This document shows positions 1 through 6,956 of a stretch of DNA of 14,475 bases, one piece after another. The translations under genes were made by a program, and so were the position numbers. Source of the stretch: an uncultured Gemmatimonadota bacterium (GTDB taxonomy: Bacteria; Gemmatimonadota; Gemmatimonadetes; Gemmatimonadales; GWC2-71-9); NCBI GenBank assembly GCA_946479805.1, contig CAMLHP010000044.1, forward strand, positions 1-14,475. The letters run 5' to 3'. Under the pieces are notes generated by a model. The model ran no database searches. It was not told the DNA's origin and was given only the letters and a program-made list of their open reading frames with translations. Numbering within the stretch: the stretch's first letter is position 1; the number at the start of each line of letters is the position of its first letter.

Positions 1-124
1 AAGCGTGCGGGCGCACGGATCGTAGCCTGACGACTGGTACCAGGCCGAACAAACTTACCGCCTTACCGCCTTACCGCCTTACCGATAGCTTGCAATACCC
101 CGAACCCAGTCACAGGAGCATGAC
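1..124. other. Leader region upstream of the M28 peptidase gene
   Basis: No gene is visible here. The stretch holds a 10-base perfect palindrome CTGGTACCAG (34-43), a small GC hairpin near the left edge (CGTGC 4-8 with GCACG 13-17) and an octamer tandem repeat (annotated separately). It ends with a clear ribosome binding site AGGAG (114-118) six bases before the ATG at 125. I cannot point to a convincing -35/-10 pair. The upstream gene lies outside the window. Confidence 0.5.
53..84. repeat. Octamer tandem repeat, CCTTACCG
   Basis: Three perfect head-to-tail copies of CCTTACCG (61-68, 69-76, 77-84) are preceded by a partial copy (AACTTACCG, ending at 60). The tract lies about 40 bases before the M28 peptidase start codon. 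The unit differs from the heptamer CCTTACG repeated at 6957-7019 by one inserted C, so the two tracts look related. It is directly seen; function unknown. Confidence 0.9.
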
Positions 125-1696
125 ATGCGACGCGTAGTGCGAGTGCTGCTGGCAATCGTGATATCCATGGCCACCGCTGCGACCGCGCGGGGGCAGAACC
201 TCCCGGTTGAGGATCCGGTGCTCCAGCGAATCTGGACACTGGGAATGGACAGCTCCAGGACCTGGGACCTGGCCCAGACCCTGATGGATTCTGTCGGCCC
301 CCGGCTCACCGGCTCGCCCCTGCTCAAGCGGGGCAACGATTGGCTGGTTTCGATGTACCAGAAGTGGGGTATCGAGGCCCGCAACGAGCAGTACGGCACC
401 TGGCGGGGCTGGGACCGCGGCTTCACCCATGTGGACCTGATCCAGCCGAGAGTACGGACCCTCGAGGCGACGCTGCTGGCCTGGAGCGACGGCACCAGGG
501 GTCGCCCGGTAGAGGCCAAAGTGGTGGTCCTTCCCGTGGCAGCTGACTCGGCCGCCATGGCGCGGGCGCTGTCATCGCTCAAGGGCGCCTTTGTGCTGGC
601 GTCGATGCCGGAACTCACCTGCCGGGCCCAGGACAACATCCAGGAGTTCGGCACTCCGGAAACGGTTGAGAAGCTGGCGAAGGAACGTGAGGCGCAGTCG
701 GAAGCGTGGACCGCGCGGATGCGCGCCACTGGGCTCGGCACCGCCGAGCTGCACGACGCCCTCGCCAGGGCCGGGGTTCGTGGCATCCTGACCTCGCGGT
801 GGTCGCGCGGGTGGGGCGTCAACAAGATCTTCGGCACCCGGGTCGAGAACGTGCCGGTGCTGGACGTGAGCTGCGAGGATTACGGGCTGCTCTGGCGGCT
901 GGCCGAGCATGACCAGGGTCCTGTGATCCGGGTGGCGGCCGAGGGCAGGGACCTGGGTGAGGTGCCGGTGCACAACACCATCGCGGTGATTCCGGGCAGC
1001 GAGAAGCCGAATGAATATGTGATGCTCTCGGCCCACTTCGATTCGTGGGATGGTTCTTCCGGCGCGACCGACAACGGCACCGGCACCGTCGTCATGCTGG
1101 AGGCGATGCGGATACTGAAGCAGGTGTATCCCCAGCCGAAGCGCACCATCATCGTGGGCCACTGGGGAGGCGAGGAACAGGGCCTCAACGGCTCGCGCGC
1201 GTTCATGGCGGACCACCCGGAGGTCGTAGAGGGCATGCAGGCGCTCTTCAACCAGGACAACGGAACCGGCCGGGTGGTTCGGATGTCGGGCTCGGGACTG
1301 ATCGATGCGGGCGGATTCCTGGCCCGCTGGCTGGCGCGCGTTCCGGAGGACATCACCCGCCACATCGAGCTGTCGGTGCCTGGCACGCCCGCTGGCGGCG
1401 GGAGCGACAACGCTTCGGCCGCGTGCTACGGCGCTCCGGGGTTCAGCCTGGGTTCGATCAGCTGGGACTACGGGACGTACACCTGGCACACCAACCGCGA
1501 CACGTTCGACAAGATCATGTTCGACGAGATCCGGAACAACGCCACACTGACAGCGATGCTGACTTACCTCGCGGCGGAGGATCCGGACTTCATGGGGCGT
1601 GAGCGCCGGGTGATGCCGGTGGGCCGTGACGGAGAGCAGCGCAGCTGGCCCGAGTGCGTGACCCCGGCGCGGGCGTCGAACGAGAGTACCAGATAA
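125..1696 (+). CDS. Secreted M28-family zinc metallopeptidase with PA-like insert
   Basis: Predicted secreted aminopeptidase or carboxypeptidase of peptidase family M28, 523 aa. A signal peptide spans residues 1 to about 23 (RR-rich start, hydrophobic core, Ala-rich end before RGQN). Residues about 130-280 resemble the protease-associated (PA) region often inserted in these enzymes. The catalytic half starts near 295 and shows the expected two-zinc set: H304 (AHFDSW), D316 (TDNGTG), the EE pair E350/E351 (GGEEQGLNGS), D378 (NQDNG) and H455 (WHTNRDT). Known M28 enzymes remove N-terminal residues or act on small peptides outside the cytoplasm; the substrate here cannot be told. The ATG at 125 is supported by AGGAG six bases upstream. 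The gene stands alone, convergent with the TIGR02588 gene across a 45-base gap. The last ~30 residues are polar and beyond the conserved domain. Confidence 0.93.
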   Translation: MRRVVRVLLAIVISMATAATARGQNLPVEDPVLQRIWTLGMDSSRTWDLAQTLMDSVGPRLTGSPLLKRGNDWLVSMYQKWGIEARNEQYGTWRGWDRGFTHVDLIQPRVRTLEATLLAWSDGTRGRPVEAKVVVLPVAADSAAMARALSSLKGAFVLASMPELTCRAQDNIQEFGTPETVEKLAKEREAQSEAWTARMRATGLGTAELHDALARAGVRGILTSRWSRGWGVNKIFGTRVENVPVLDVSCEDYGLLWRLAEHDQGPVIRVAAEGRDLGEVPVHNTIAVIPGSEKPNEYVMLSAHFDSWDGSSGATDNGTGTVVMLEAMRILKQVYPQPKRTIIVGHWGGEEQGLNGSRAFMADHPEVVEGMQALFNQDNGTGRVVRMSGSGLIDAGGFLARWLARVPEDITRHIELSVPGTPAGGGSDNASAACYGAPGFSLGSISWDYGTYTWHTNRDTFDKIMFDEIRNNATLTAMLTYLAAEDPDFMGRERRVMPVGRDGEQRSWPECVTPARASNESTR

Positions 1697-1741
1697 GCAA
1701 CTTCGTCCTGTTCACGCAGTTGCAGTTCCGCAGTTTTCCTG

Positions 1742-2119
1742 TCACCGAAACCCTGTCGCTCGCACGGACAGGCTCGAGGCGGGATCGCTGCTGAACATCA
1801 GAACCGCGGTTCGGTTCGATCGGGGTGGCAGGTAGTCGAGCACCACCGCACTTCGCTCTGCAGCGCCGCCGATGACGCCCTCCAGGGCAACGTCGGCGGC
1901 GGTTGCATCTCCGGCATTTTCGGCGGTGACAAACGCCAGCCAGCCGGCATCGAGGCGCACCACGCTGTCGACCGTGACGGAGATGTCCGGGGGCCGGTGC
2001 GGGCCGTCGAGCGCCGTGCGGACCAGGAAGCCCAGGAGGCCGAGGGTCAGGAGCAGGCCGAAGGCGGCCACCACCCACTCGGCCGCGGGTATCGGCTGCT
2101 GCTTCTTGCGGGCGGTCAC
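1742..2119 (-). CDS. TIGR02588 family membrane-anchored protein
   Basis: Small 125-aa protein with a single N-terminal membrane anchor (about residues 13-35). It is followed by an extracytoplasmic domain of about 85 residues whose alternating hydrophobic pattern (ISVTVDSVVRLD, WLAFVTAENAG, SNRTAVLMF) suggests a beta-sandwich fold. I recognise it as the TIGR02588 partner that is usually encoded next to TIGR02587; no biochemical function is known to me. It starts at GTG 2119, which overlaps the TGA of the upstream TIGR02587 gene as GTGA (2116-2119 read on the minus strand), so translation is probably coupled and the two proteins probably form a complex. The assignment rests mainly on size, topology and the neighbour. 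Confidence 0.8.
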   Translation of the reverse strand: MTARKKQQPIPAAEWVVAAFGLLLTLGLLGFLVRTALDGPHRPPDISVTVDSVVRLDAGWLAFVTAENAGDATAADVALEGVIGGAAERSAVVLDYLPPRSNRTAVLMFSSDPASSLSVRATGFR

Positions 2120-2994
2120 AGGATCAGCCGCGCCGCCGCGGCCCCAACCGAAGCGGGGAAGCCCAGCACCACCACTTCGGATATCACAAATGCAAGCGAA
2201 GTGTCATCGGTGCGGCCGAAGAGCCACAGCATCAGAAGGGAGGCAAGCAGGGCTAGTGCATAGCCCGCGACGCTGAACCGAAGCACTACCGAGGTCACGG
2301 TCATGCCCTCCGCCCGCTGATGATGGCCCTTGAACTCGAGCGAGTACACGAAGGCGTGCATGATGGCCAGCGACGCCAGCACCAGGCCGATGCTGTGCCA
2401 GGGGCTCATCATGGCAGCCAGCTGCACCACCTCCTCGGTGGGTGCCACGTTCATTGAAAGGAACAGCGCGCCGGTCAGCATGGCCAGCAGCTGGGCTGGA
2501 TAGTTCTGCCGCATTCGGCGATCGCGCTTCCGTTGCTCGCGGTTCTCCTGGTCGGGCGCCGCATGCAGCTGGCTCTGGGCCAGCAGCGCTCCCATCGCTC
2601 CCGCCACCGCCAGCAGCCCGATGGCCCCTGCGGCCTCCCTCATCGAGGTCCCCGTGGCCACCACGTGAAGCAGGAGCAGCACCGCGACACTCATCAAGAA
2701 GCCCACCGCCAGCGCCACGAGCGCATCGACGCCGTCCTGCACCAGCTCCACGGTGGGCTCGAATCCCACAAGGTGCGAAAGTCCCACCAGCACCGGAAGC
2801 GAAACCAGCATGAACAGCATGAGCCGGACCGGGGACATGGTGTGTCCCATCGCCCACATCTCCATGGTCATGAAGAGCGGCAGCGCGAAGATGATGGCCC
2901 CGCCCGAAGCCCGTGCCAGGCCCCGCAGGAAGTGCCGAGTTGCCGCGTCGATGGGAGGGCTCCTTTCGTCCTGCCGCCTAGCCGCGCGGCCCAT
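2116..2994 (-). CDS. TIGR02587 family integral membrane protein
   Basis: Polytopic membrane protein of about 292 aa with roughly eight hydrophobic segments. A charged cytoplasmic loop in the middle (DQENREQRKRDRR) separates two four-helix halves. Polar residues inside membrane regions include the conserved-looking MEMW near the first helix and NVAPTEEV after the loop. It matches the TIGR02587 family, known to me as an eight-TM protein in a conserved two-gene neighbourhood with TIGR02588; its function is unknown. The start is uncertain: ATG at 2994 has only a weak ribosome site, and TTG at 3000 would add two residues. A good AAAGGAG lies inside the first codons, so a slightly later start is conceivable. 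It is divergent from proline dehydrogenase across a short gap with a 17-bp dyad. Confidence 0.82.
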   Translation of the reverse strand: MGRAARRQDERSPPIDAATRHFLRGLARASGGAIIFALPLFMTMEMWAMGHTMSPVRLMLFMLVSLPVLVGLSHLVGFEPTVELVQDGVDALVALAVGFLMSVAVLLLLHVVATGTSMREAAGAIGLLAVAGAMGALLAQSQLHAAPDQENREQRKRDRRMRQNYPAQLLAMLTGALFLSMNVAPTEEVVQLAAMMSPWHSIGLVLASLAIMHAFVYSLEFKGHHQRAEGMTVTSVVLRFSVAGYALALLASLLMLWLFGRTDDTSLAFVISEVVVLGFPASVGAAAARLIL

Positions 2995-3063
2995 TGACAA
3001 GCTACTTTCGGGGCCCGAAAGCGGCTGGTGACGTGACCCGCCGTTACCATCAAGAGGAGCAGA
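2995..3063. promoter_or_regulatory. Divergent control region of TIGR02587/88 and the proline dehydrogenase operon
   Basis: This 69-base gap must hold the start signals for both directions. A TTGACA (2994-2999, plus sense) could be a -35 box for the proline dehydrogenase operon, but the -10 it would need falls on GAAAGC inside the dyad, which is a poor match. The region ends with AGAGGAG (3053-3059) just before ATG 3064, a strong ribosome site. Promoter positions are inferred, not certain. Confidence 0.4.
3005..3021. promoter_or_regulatory. Perfect 17-bp dyad, candidate operator
   Basis: CTTTCGGG (3005-3012), a single G (3013), then CCCGAAAG (3014-3021) form a perfect inverted repeat. The symmetry continues imperfectly outward: AGC at 3000-3002 matches GCT at 3024-3026 around the same centre. 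One-base spacing is too tight for an RNA hairpin using all pairs, so a DNA site for a dimeric regulator is the simpler reading. Its place between divergent genes suggests it could control both. The regulator is not in the window. Confidence 0.5.
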
Positions 3064-3999
3064 ATGCTACGCCAAGGCCTGCTGTGGCTCTCCCAACAGG
3101 ATAGCATCTTCCGGCTGGTTCGCAGCAATCCACTGGCCTGGAAGTTCGCCTCTCGGTTCGTGGCTGGCGAGACCGTCGAGGAAGCGGTGGCTGTCGCGTC
3201 CCGCCTGGCCACTACGGGGATAACGGCCTCGATCGACCTTCTGGGCGAAAGCGTTTCCCGGCCCGACGAAGCGATCCAGGCCAAGGACCAGTACCTCCGG
3301 ATGCTGGACCAGATGGCTGCGGCCGACGGCATCGAGGTCAACGTCTCGGTCAAGCTGACCCAGATGGGCTTGGACATCGACGAGGCCCTCTGCCTGCGGA
3401 ACATGCAGGAGATTCTCACCCGCGCAGCCGCGCTCAACGGCTTTGTCCGGCTGGACATGGAGAGCTCGGACTACACCCAGCGCACCCTCGACTTCTTTGC
3501 CAATCAGCTGCACCCCTCGTTCGGCAACCATTGCGGCGTGGTGATCCAGTCGGCGCTCCGCCGCTCTCAGTCAGACATCGACAAGCTCATCGGGATGGGC
3601 GCGCGGGTGCGGCTCTGCAAGGGTGCCTACCTCGAGCCGGCCAGCGTGGCATTCCCCGACAAGGCGGATGTCGACGCCAATTACATCATGCTCATGGAGC
3701 GGCTGCTGCTCGAGGGGAACTATCCCGGGCTCGCCACCCACGATGCCGACATCATTACCCACGCGCGCGAGTTCGTTGCGCAGCACTCCATCGCAGCGGA
3801 GAAGTTCGAGTTCCAGATGCTTTATGGGGTCCGGCGTGACCTGCAGCACCAGCTGCGCGACGCGGGGCACCGCATGCGGGTGTACGTTGCCTTCGGGACC
3901 CAGTGGTATCCCTACCTCATGCGCCGGCTGGCTGAGCGGCCCGCCAACATCGCATTCATGCTCGGCAACCTTGTGAAGGAGTCCGTCAGCAGAGGGTGA
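3064..3999 (+). CDS. Proline dehydrogenase, monofunctional, FAD-dependent
   Basis: Oxidises L-proline to 1-pyrroline-5-carboxylate with FAD, passing electrons to the quinone pool; first step of proline breakdown to glutamate. At 311 aa it is the size of the short monofunctional enzymes of Thermus/Deinococcus type, without the fused dehydrogenase of PutA. Family signatures of the FAD-binding barrel are intact: VSVKLTQ (K97), RLDMESSDYT (D131), RVRLCKGAYLE (R183, K186), the THDAD segment near 225, FEFQMLYGVRRD (250-259), and the substrate-carboxylate motif YPYLMRRLAERPAN with R287/R288. A strong AGGAG sits four bases before the ATG. It heads an operon with a 104-aa unknown and rsgA through GTGA overlaps. 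No pyrroline-5-carboxylate dehydrogenase gene is in the window, so the second step must be encoded elsewhere. Confidence 0.95.
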   Translation: MLRQGLLWLSQQDSIFRLVRSNPLAWKFASRFVAGETVEEAVAVASRLATTGITASIDLLGESVSRPDEAIQAKDQYLRMLDQMAAADGIEVNVSVKLTQMGLDIDEALCLRNMQEILTRAAALNGFVRLDMESSDYTQRTLDFFANQLHPSFGNHCGVVIQSALRRSQSDIDKLIGMGARVRLCKGAYLEPASVAFPDKADVDANYIMLMERLLLEGNYPGLATHDADIITHAREFVAQHSIAAEKFEFQMLYGVRRDLQHQLRDAGHRMRVYVAFGTQWYPYLMRRLAERPANIAFMLGNLVKESVSRG

Positions 4000-4310
4000 C
4001 CGATTTTACGCTGGGTGGATACATGGCCACCCATGGGCGGGCCGCAGCGTTCGGCGGCAGCGACGGGGAGTCCTACTCGGTGGGCCTGTTCACCGAAGAG
4101 CAACCCGACGATCGGGGACGCTACGGCGCCGCGCTGCTGTTCGTGCGCTGGTCGCGCGCCGGCGACCGTCCGGTGGGGCACGTCGAGACCCCGGCGCTCG
4201 CGTGGGGACAGACACCCGAGGAGGCGGAGGAGCGCCTCAAGGCGCTTTCGCTCTTTGACGTGAAGGCCGCACTGGACGAGGCGATAGCCGCATCGCCAGG
4301 TGAGTGGTGA
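3996..4310 (+). CDS. Conserved-looking unknown protein, 104 aa
   Basis: I do not recognise a family. The GTG at 3996 overlaps the TGA of proline dehydrogenase (GTGA), with AGAGG immediately before it. A later ATG at 4023, preceded by GGGTGG, would give 95 aa. The first ~65 residues look strand-rich and Gly/Ser-rich (GGYMATHGRAAAFGG, ESYSVGLFTEE, YGAALLFVRW). Residues ~68-100 go from a short strand (VGHVETPAL) into two acidic helices beginning at TPEEAEERLKAL. No signal peptide or membrane segment is seen, so it is probably cytoplasmic. It is locked between proline dehydrogenase and rsgA by overlaps at both ends, arguing for a real, co-translated gene. The strand-then-helix pattern loosely recalls HicB-like folds, but that is only an impression. 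Confidence 0.75.
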   Translation: MTDFTLGGYMATHGRAAAFGGSDGESYSVGLFTEEQPDDRGRYGAALLFVRWSRAGDRPVGHVETPALAWGQTPEEAEERLKALSLFDVKAALDEAIAASPGEW

Positions 4311-5224
4311 GCGAGAACGCCGAAGTCCTCCGGGGGCGGGTGCTCGAGCGGGACGGCGCCGGCTACCGGGTGCTGGTCGCCACCACCGAGTACCGGGCGG
4401 TGCTCAGGGGCAGGGTCAAGCGCGACACCGACAAGCTGGTCGCCGGCGATGTGGTCGAGCTGAAGCCCGAGGCCGGCGGCGAGCTGCTGGCGATAACCGG
4501 CGTTGAGCCCAGGCGCACGCTCCTGGAGCGCCGGGTTCCCGATGGCCGGGGCACTCGACCGGTGGCAGCGAATGTCGATGAGATTTTCGTGGTCGCGTCG
4601 GTCCGGGACCCGGCACCCGTGCCCCAACTGCTTGACCGGCTGATGGTGCTGGCAGAAGTGAGTGGCATCCCCGCGACGCTGGTCATCACCAAGGTGGACG
4701 TGGCGCCCCCCGATGAGTTGGTGGAGCGCTTCCGTCTCACCGGATATCCCATCTGCCAGGCCAGCGCCGCCACCGGCGCCGGTGTCGATGCGTTCAGCGA
4801 AGCGCTGCGGCGCCATACGTCGGTGATTACCGGGGCTTCAGGGGTGGGAAAGTCGAGCCTGCTGAACGCGGTACAGCCGGGACTGGGGCTGCGGGTTGGT
4901 GCGGTGAGCGAGAAATCCCGTCGAGGCCGCAACACCACTGTCAGCGCGGTCATGATACCGCTGGCGAGGGGCGGCTTCCTGGTCGACACGCCGGGATTCA
5001 GCGACGTGGGTCTCTGGGGAGTGAATCCCCGCGAGCTGGCGTCGTGCTTCCCCGAGATGCGCCCCTACATCGGCACCTGCCGGTTCAACGACTGCCAGCA
5101 CCAGCACGAGCCGGGCTGCCAGGTTCTGGAGGCCGTGGCCCGAGGCGAAATCCTGGCAGACCGGCTCCGGAGCTATCACCTGTTGCTGGAGGAGGCGAAG
5201 GCGGAGCCGAAAGACTGGGAGTGA
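4307..5224 (+). CDS. rsgA: Small ribosomal subunit biogenesis GTPase RsgA
   Basis: Circularly permuted GTPase that checks late 30S subunit maturation; cytoplasmic. At 305 aa it has the normal length. Order of domains: N-terminal OB fold (about 8-70), GTPase domain with permuted motifs, then a zinc-binding C-terminal domain. Visible motifs are G4 ITKVD (about 127-131; Thr replaces the common Asn, as in some Firmicute homologues), G1 GASGVGKSS (176-184), G2 RNTTV (about 208-212), G3 DTPG (227-230), and the zinc knuckle C258-x4-C263-x-H-x-H-x3-C271. The start is GTG 4307, which overlaps the upstream stop as GTGA; GTG 4304 is the only other nearby choice. It is the last gene of the proline dehydrogenase operon. 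Nothing links proline oxidation with ribosome assembly in an obvious way, so co-transcription may be incidental. Confidence 0.96.
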   Translation: MSENAEVLRGRVLERDGAGYRVLVATTEYRAVLRGRVKRDTDKLVAGDVVELKPEAGGELLAITGVEPRRTLLERRVPDGRGTRPVAANVDEIFVVASVRDPAPVPQLLDRLMVLAEVSGIPATLVITKVDVAPPDELVERFRLTGYPICQASAATGAGVDAFSEALRRHTSVITGASGVGKSSLLNAVQPGLGLRVGAVSEKSRRGRNTTVSAVMIPLARGGFLVDTPGFSDVGLWGVNPRELASCFPEMRPYIGTCRFNDCQHQHEPGCQVLEAVARGEILADRLRSYHLLLEEAKAEPKDWE

Positions 5225-5229
5225 GCAAG

Positions 5230-5285
5230 TTACGAGTCACGAGTAACAAGTGACCACTCGCGACTCGCGACTCGTGGCTCGTGAC
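5230..5285. repeat. Heptamer tract with strand switch, forming a hairpin
   Basis: Eight consecutive heptamers fill almost the whole 60-base gap between the convergent rsgA and DUF937-OmpA genes: TTACGAG, TCACGAG, TAACAAG, TGACCAC, TCGCGAC, TCGCGAC, TCGTGGC, TCGTGAC. The left units are direct variants of TCACGAG and the right units are variants of its complement. The ends therefore pair perfectly over nine bases (AGTCACGAG 5235-5243 with CTCGTGACT 5278-5286). The right arm reaches into the TAG stop codon of the DUF937-OmpA gene. Confidence 0.85.
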
Positions 5286-5286
5286 T
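5235..5286. terminator. Candidate bidirectional hairpin between convergent genes
   Basis: The 9-bp inverted repeat at the ends of the heptamer tract, plus weaker inner pairing (CCAC 5254-5257 with GTGG 5274-5277), could end transcripts arriving from both sides. There is no T-run after either arm, so it is not a classic intrinsic terminator; a role in blocking read-through or protecting 3' ends is inferred from position only. Confidence 0.35.
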
Positions 5287-6487
5287 ACTTCTCCGTCACC
5301 CTCACCGCTATCCGCCGGTTCTGCTGCCGTCCCTCCTCAGTGTTGTTGTCACCCACAGGATGCTGGGCGCCATAGCCTTCCGATTCCAGTCGGTCGTCAT
5401 CGATGCCCATTGCCACCAGTTCGCGCATCACGCTGCCGGCCCGGCTCTCTGACAACCGCTGGTTGGCCGCGGCGTCGCCGGTATTGTCGGTATAGCCACC
5501 GATCTTGACGTCCACCTCGGGAAATGCTTCCAGGATGGCCGCGACGTTGCGCAGCTGCTCCTGCGATTCCGGCTTGAGCGTGGCCGATCCGGTCTCGAAC
5601 AGCAGCCGGTCGAAGTTGAACCAGGTGGTGTCGTTGACCTTGCTGGCGTCATCCTGGATGAACGTCACCAGCTGGCTTTCGAGCCCGGTCGAGGGGACCG
5701 AAAGCGTCGAGCCATTGGGTAGCGAGATGGTCCGGGTCCCGGCGCCATAGGCCGACACATCGCCCGGCTCCATGGTCGGGGTCGGCGCCGCAAGGGTGTC
5801 GGTTGCGACGGCAGGCATGTCGGGTGTCCGGTTCCGGGACAGGAACCAGACAAGCGCCAGCGCGAAAATTGCCGCCACCGCGGCCCAGCCGAGTCCGCCC
5901 TTCCCCCGTGGCTCGTTCGTGATTCCGCTCATCCTCGGCCCTACCGCGGGCGCACCACTCAGGACCGACGAAAAGTCGGCCGGAGCCAGTCCGCGGATGG
6001 AATCGCGCTGGCCCAGGAGCAGCGAGCCCAGCCCGCTGGGAGAAAGCCCCTCGTTCCGGACCCGGCTCGAGATCAGGCTTAGCAGCACGGGAGCGATCAG
6101 CGACAGAAGGCCGTTGGCGGTGGATGTGCGGACACCGGCGGACCGGCTCACGGCCTCGCCGACGCTCGCGGTGTTGCCGCCGAATGCCAGGCGCAGCAGG
6201 CGGTCTCCCAGTCCGCCGGCCACCGAACCTGCAGGGCCGCCGGAGAGGAGGTCGCCGATGCCGCCGGGGGTGGCGTCTCCGATCGCGTTGTTGCTGATGA
6301 GGCCATGCAGGTCGCGCATGGCAGCGGGATCGTTGGCCTTGTTGATCAGGCCGAGGAGTATCGAGCCGAAGCCGGCCTCAACTCCCCGGCTGATGCCGGA
6401 TTCCGACTCCCCGAACCGGTCGGCAATCGACTTCACCGTATCGGGGGTCATAAGGGAGCGAAATCCGTCGATCAGGGTGGTCGACAT
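5285..6487 (-). CDS. DUF937 domain protein fused to a C-terminal OmpA peptidoglycan-binding domain
   Basis: A 400-aa protein with three parts. Residues 1 to about 180 are a DUF937 (YidB-like) region, helical and Gly/Ser/Leu-rich, with repeats such as GFGSILLGLINKA and GLLSLIAPVLLSLIS. A single membrane segment lies at about 199-216 (LGWAAVAAIFALALVWFL). After a Pro/Thr-rich linker and a region with TISLPNGSTLSVPS comes the OmpA domain at about 289-398. There the conserved Asp (GYTDNTGD, D334/D338) and Arg (QQNRRIAV, R391) that hold the diaminopimelate of peptidoglycan are present. The topology suggests DUF937 in the cytoplasm and OmpA in the periplasm tethering the protein to the cell wall. 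The ATG at 6487 has a strong GGAGGT five bases upstream. It lies 108 bases after the MazG-like gene on the same strand. The role of DUF937 is unknown. Confidence 0.88.
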   Translation of the reverse strand: MSTTLIDGFRSLMTPDTVKSIADRFGESESGISRGVEAGFGSILLGLINKANDPAAMRDLHGLISNNAIGDATPGGIGDLLSGGPAGSVAGGLGDRLLRLAFGGNTASVGEAVSRSAGVRTSTANGLLSLIAPVLLSLISSRVRNEGLSPSGLGSLLLGQRDSIRGLAPADFSSVLSGAPAVGPRMSGITNEPRGKGGLGWAAVAAIFALALVWFLSRNRTPDMPAVATDTLAAPTPTMEPGDVSAYGAGTRTISLPNGSTLSVPSTGLESQLVTFIQDDASKVNDTTWFNFDRLLFETGSATLKPESQEQLRNVAAILEAFPEVDVKIGGYTDNTGDAAANQRLSESRAGSVMRELVAMGIDDDRLESEGYGAQHPVGDNNTEEGRQQNRRIAVRVTEK

Positions 6488-6595
6488 GAAGCACCTCCAC
6501 GCAGTGCGGTAGGTTCGAAGTGGAACACCTGGAGCAGGTCAAGAACGTCAACCAGTCCAAGCTATTGTCCACTCCGCGCCGCACCATGACCCACG

Positions 6596-6910
6596 TCACC
6601 GTCGTTTCTCCCAGCGGTCGGCGTCACGGGTCTCCACCTTCTCCATCATCCGGTCGAACGCCGCGTCCAGGTCGATACTCTCGCGGTTGGCCATGCATAT
6701 GATCACAAAGAGGATGTCGGCCATCTCCATGCCGAGGTCGCCCTCGGGTTCCTCGGGCTTCCGGGTCTTCTGGCCAAACCGGTGGTTCACCTCGCGAGCG
6801 AGCTCTCCCACCTCCTCGGCCAGGCGGGTCATGTTGGTGAGGGGATCGAAGTAGCCGGCCTCGTACTGGCTGATCCACTGGTCGACACGGGACTGGAGGG
6901 GTGCGAGCAT
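6596..6910 (-). CDS. MazG-like nucleotide pyrophosphohydrolase (YpjD type)
   Basis: Cytoplasmic all-helical enzyme, 104 aa, predicted to cleave nucleoside triphosphates to monophosphate and pyrophosphate, probably to remove noncanonical or damaged nucleotides. The whole chain parallels Bacillus YpjD in length and sequence (QYEAGYF start, LAEEVGELAREVNHRFG, ADILFVIICMAN, TRDADRW end). Metal ligands of the MazG fold are visible: E32, E33, E36 (EExxE) and E62/D65 (MEMAD). The ATG at 6910 is the first possible start in its frame, since an in-frame TAA lies five codons upstream, and it matches the family N-terminus. There is no Shine-Dalgarno sequence: the start codon directly abuts a GGGGAYT heptamer repeat. 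It may be leaderless or use an unusual leader. Its substrate cannot be told from sequence. Confidence 0.9.
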   Translation of the reverse strand: MLAPLQSRVDQWISQYEAGYFDPLTNMTRLAEEVGELAREVNHRFGQKTRKPEEPEGDLGMEMADILFVIICMANRESIDLDAAFDRMMEKVETRDADRWEKRR

Positions 6911-6945
6911 GGGAGATTGGGGTTAGGGACTGGGGATTGGGGACC
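6911..6945. repeat. Heptamer tandem repeat, GGGGAYT
   Basis: Five units in strict 7-base register: GGGAGAT, TGGGGTT, AGGGACT, GGGGATT, GGGGACC. The tract touches the start codon of the MazG-like gene, and on that gene's strand it reads as a CCCC-rich leader. The unit closely resembles the heptameric short tandem repeats (CCCCA[A/G]T type) known from filamentous cyanobacteria. Confidence 0.85.
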
Positions 6946-6956
6946 GCAGGATATGG

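Noticed and set aside
1697..1741. Terminator in the convergent gap after the M28 gene (GCAACT with AGTTGC, then TTTT)
   Set aside because: Six pairs with a 15-base loop is too weak, and the T-run is about a dozen bases away from the stem.
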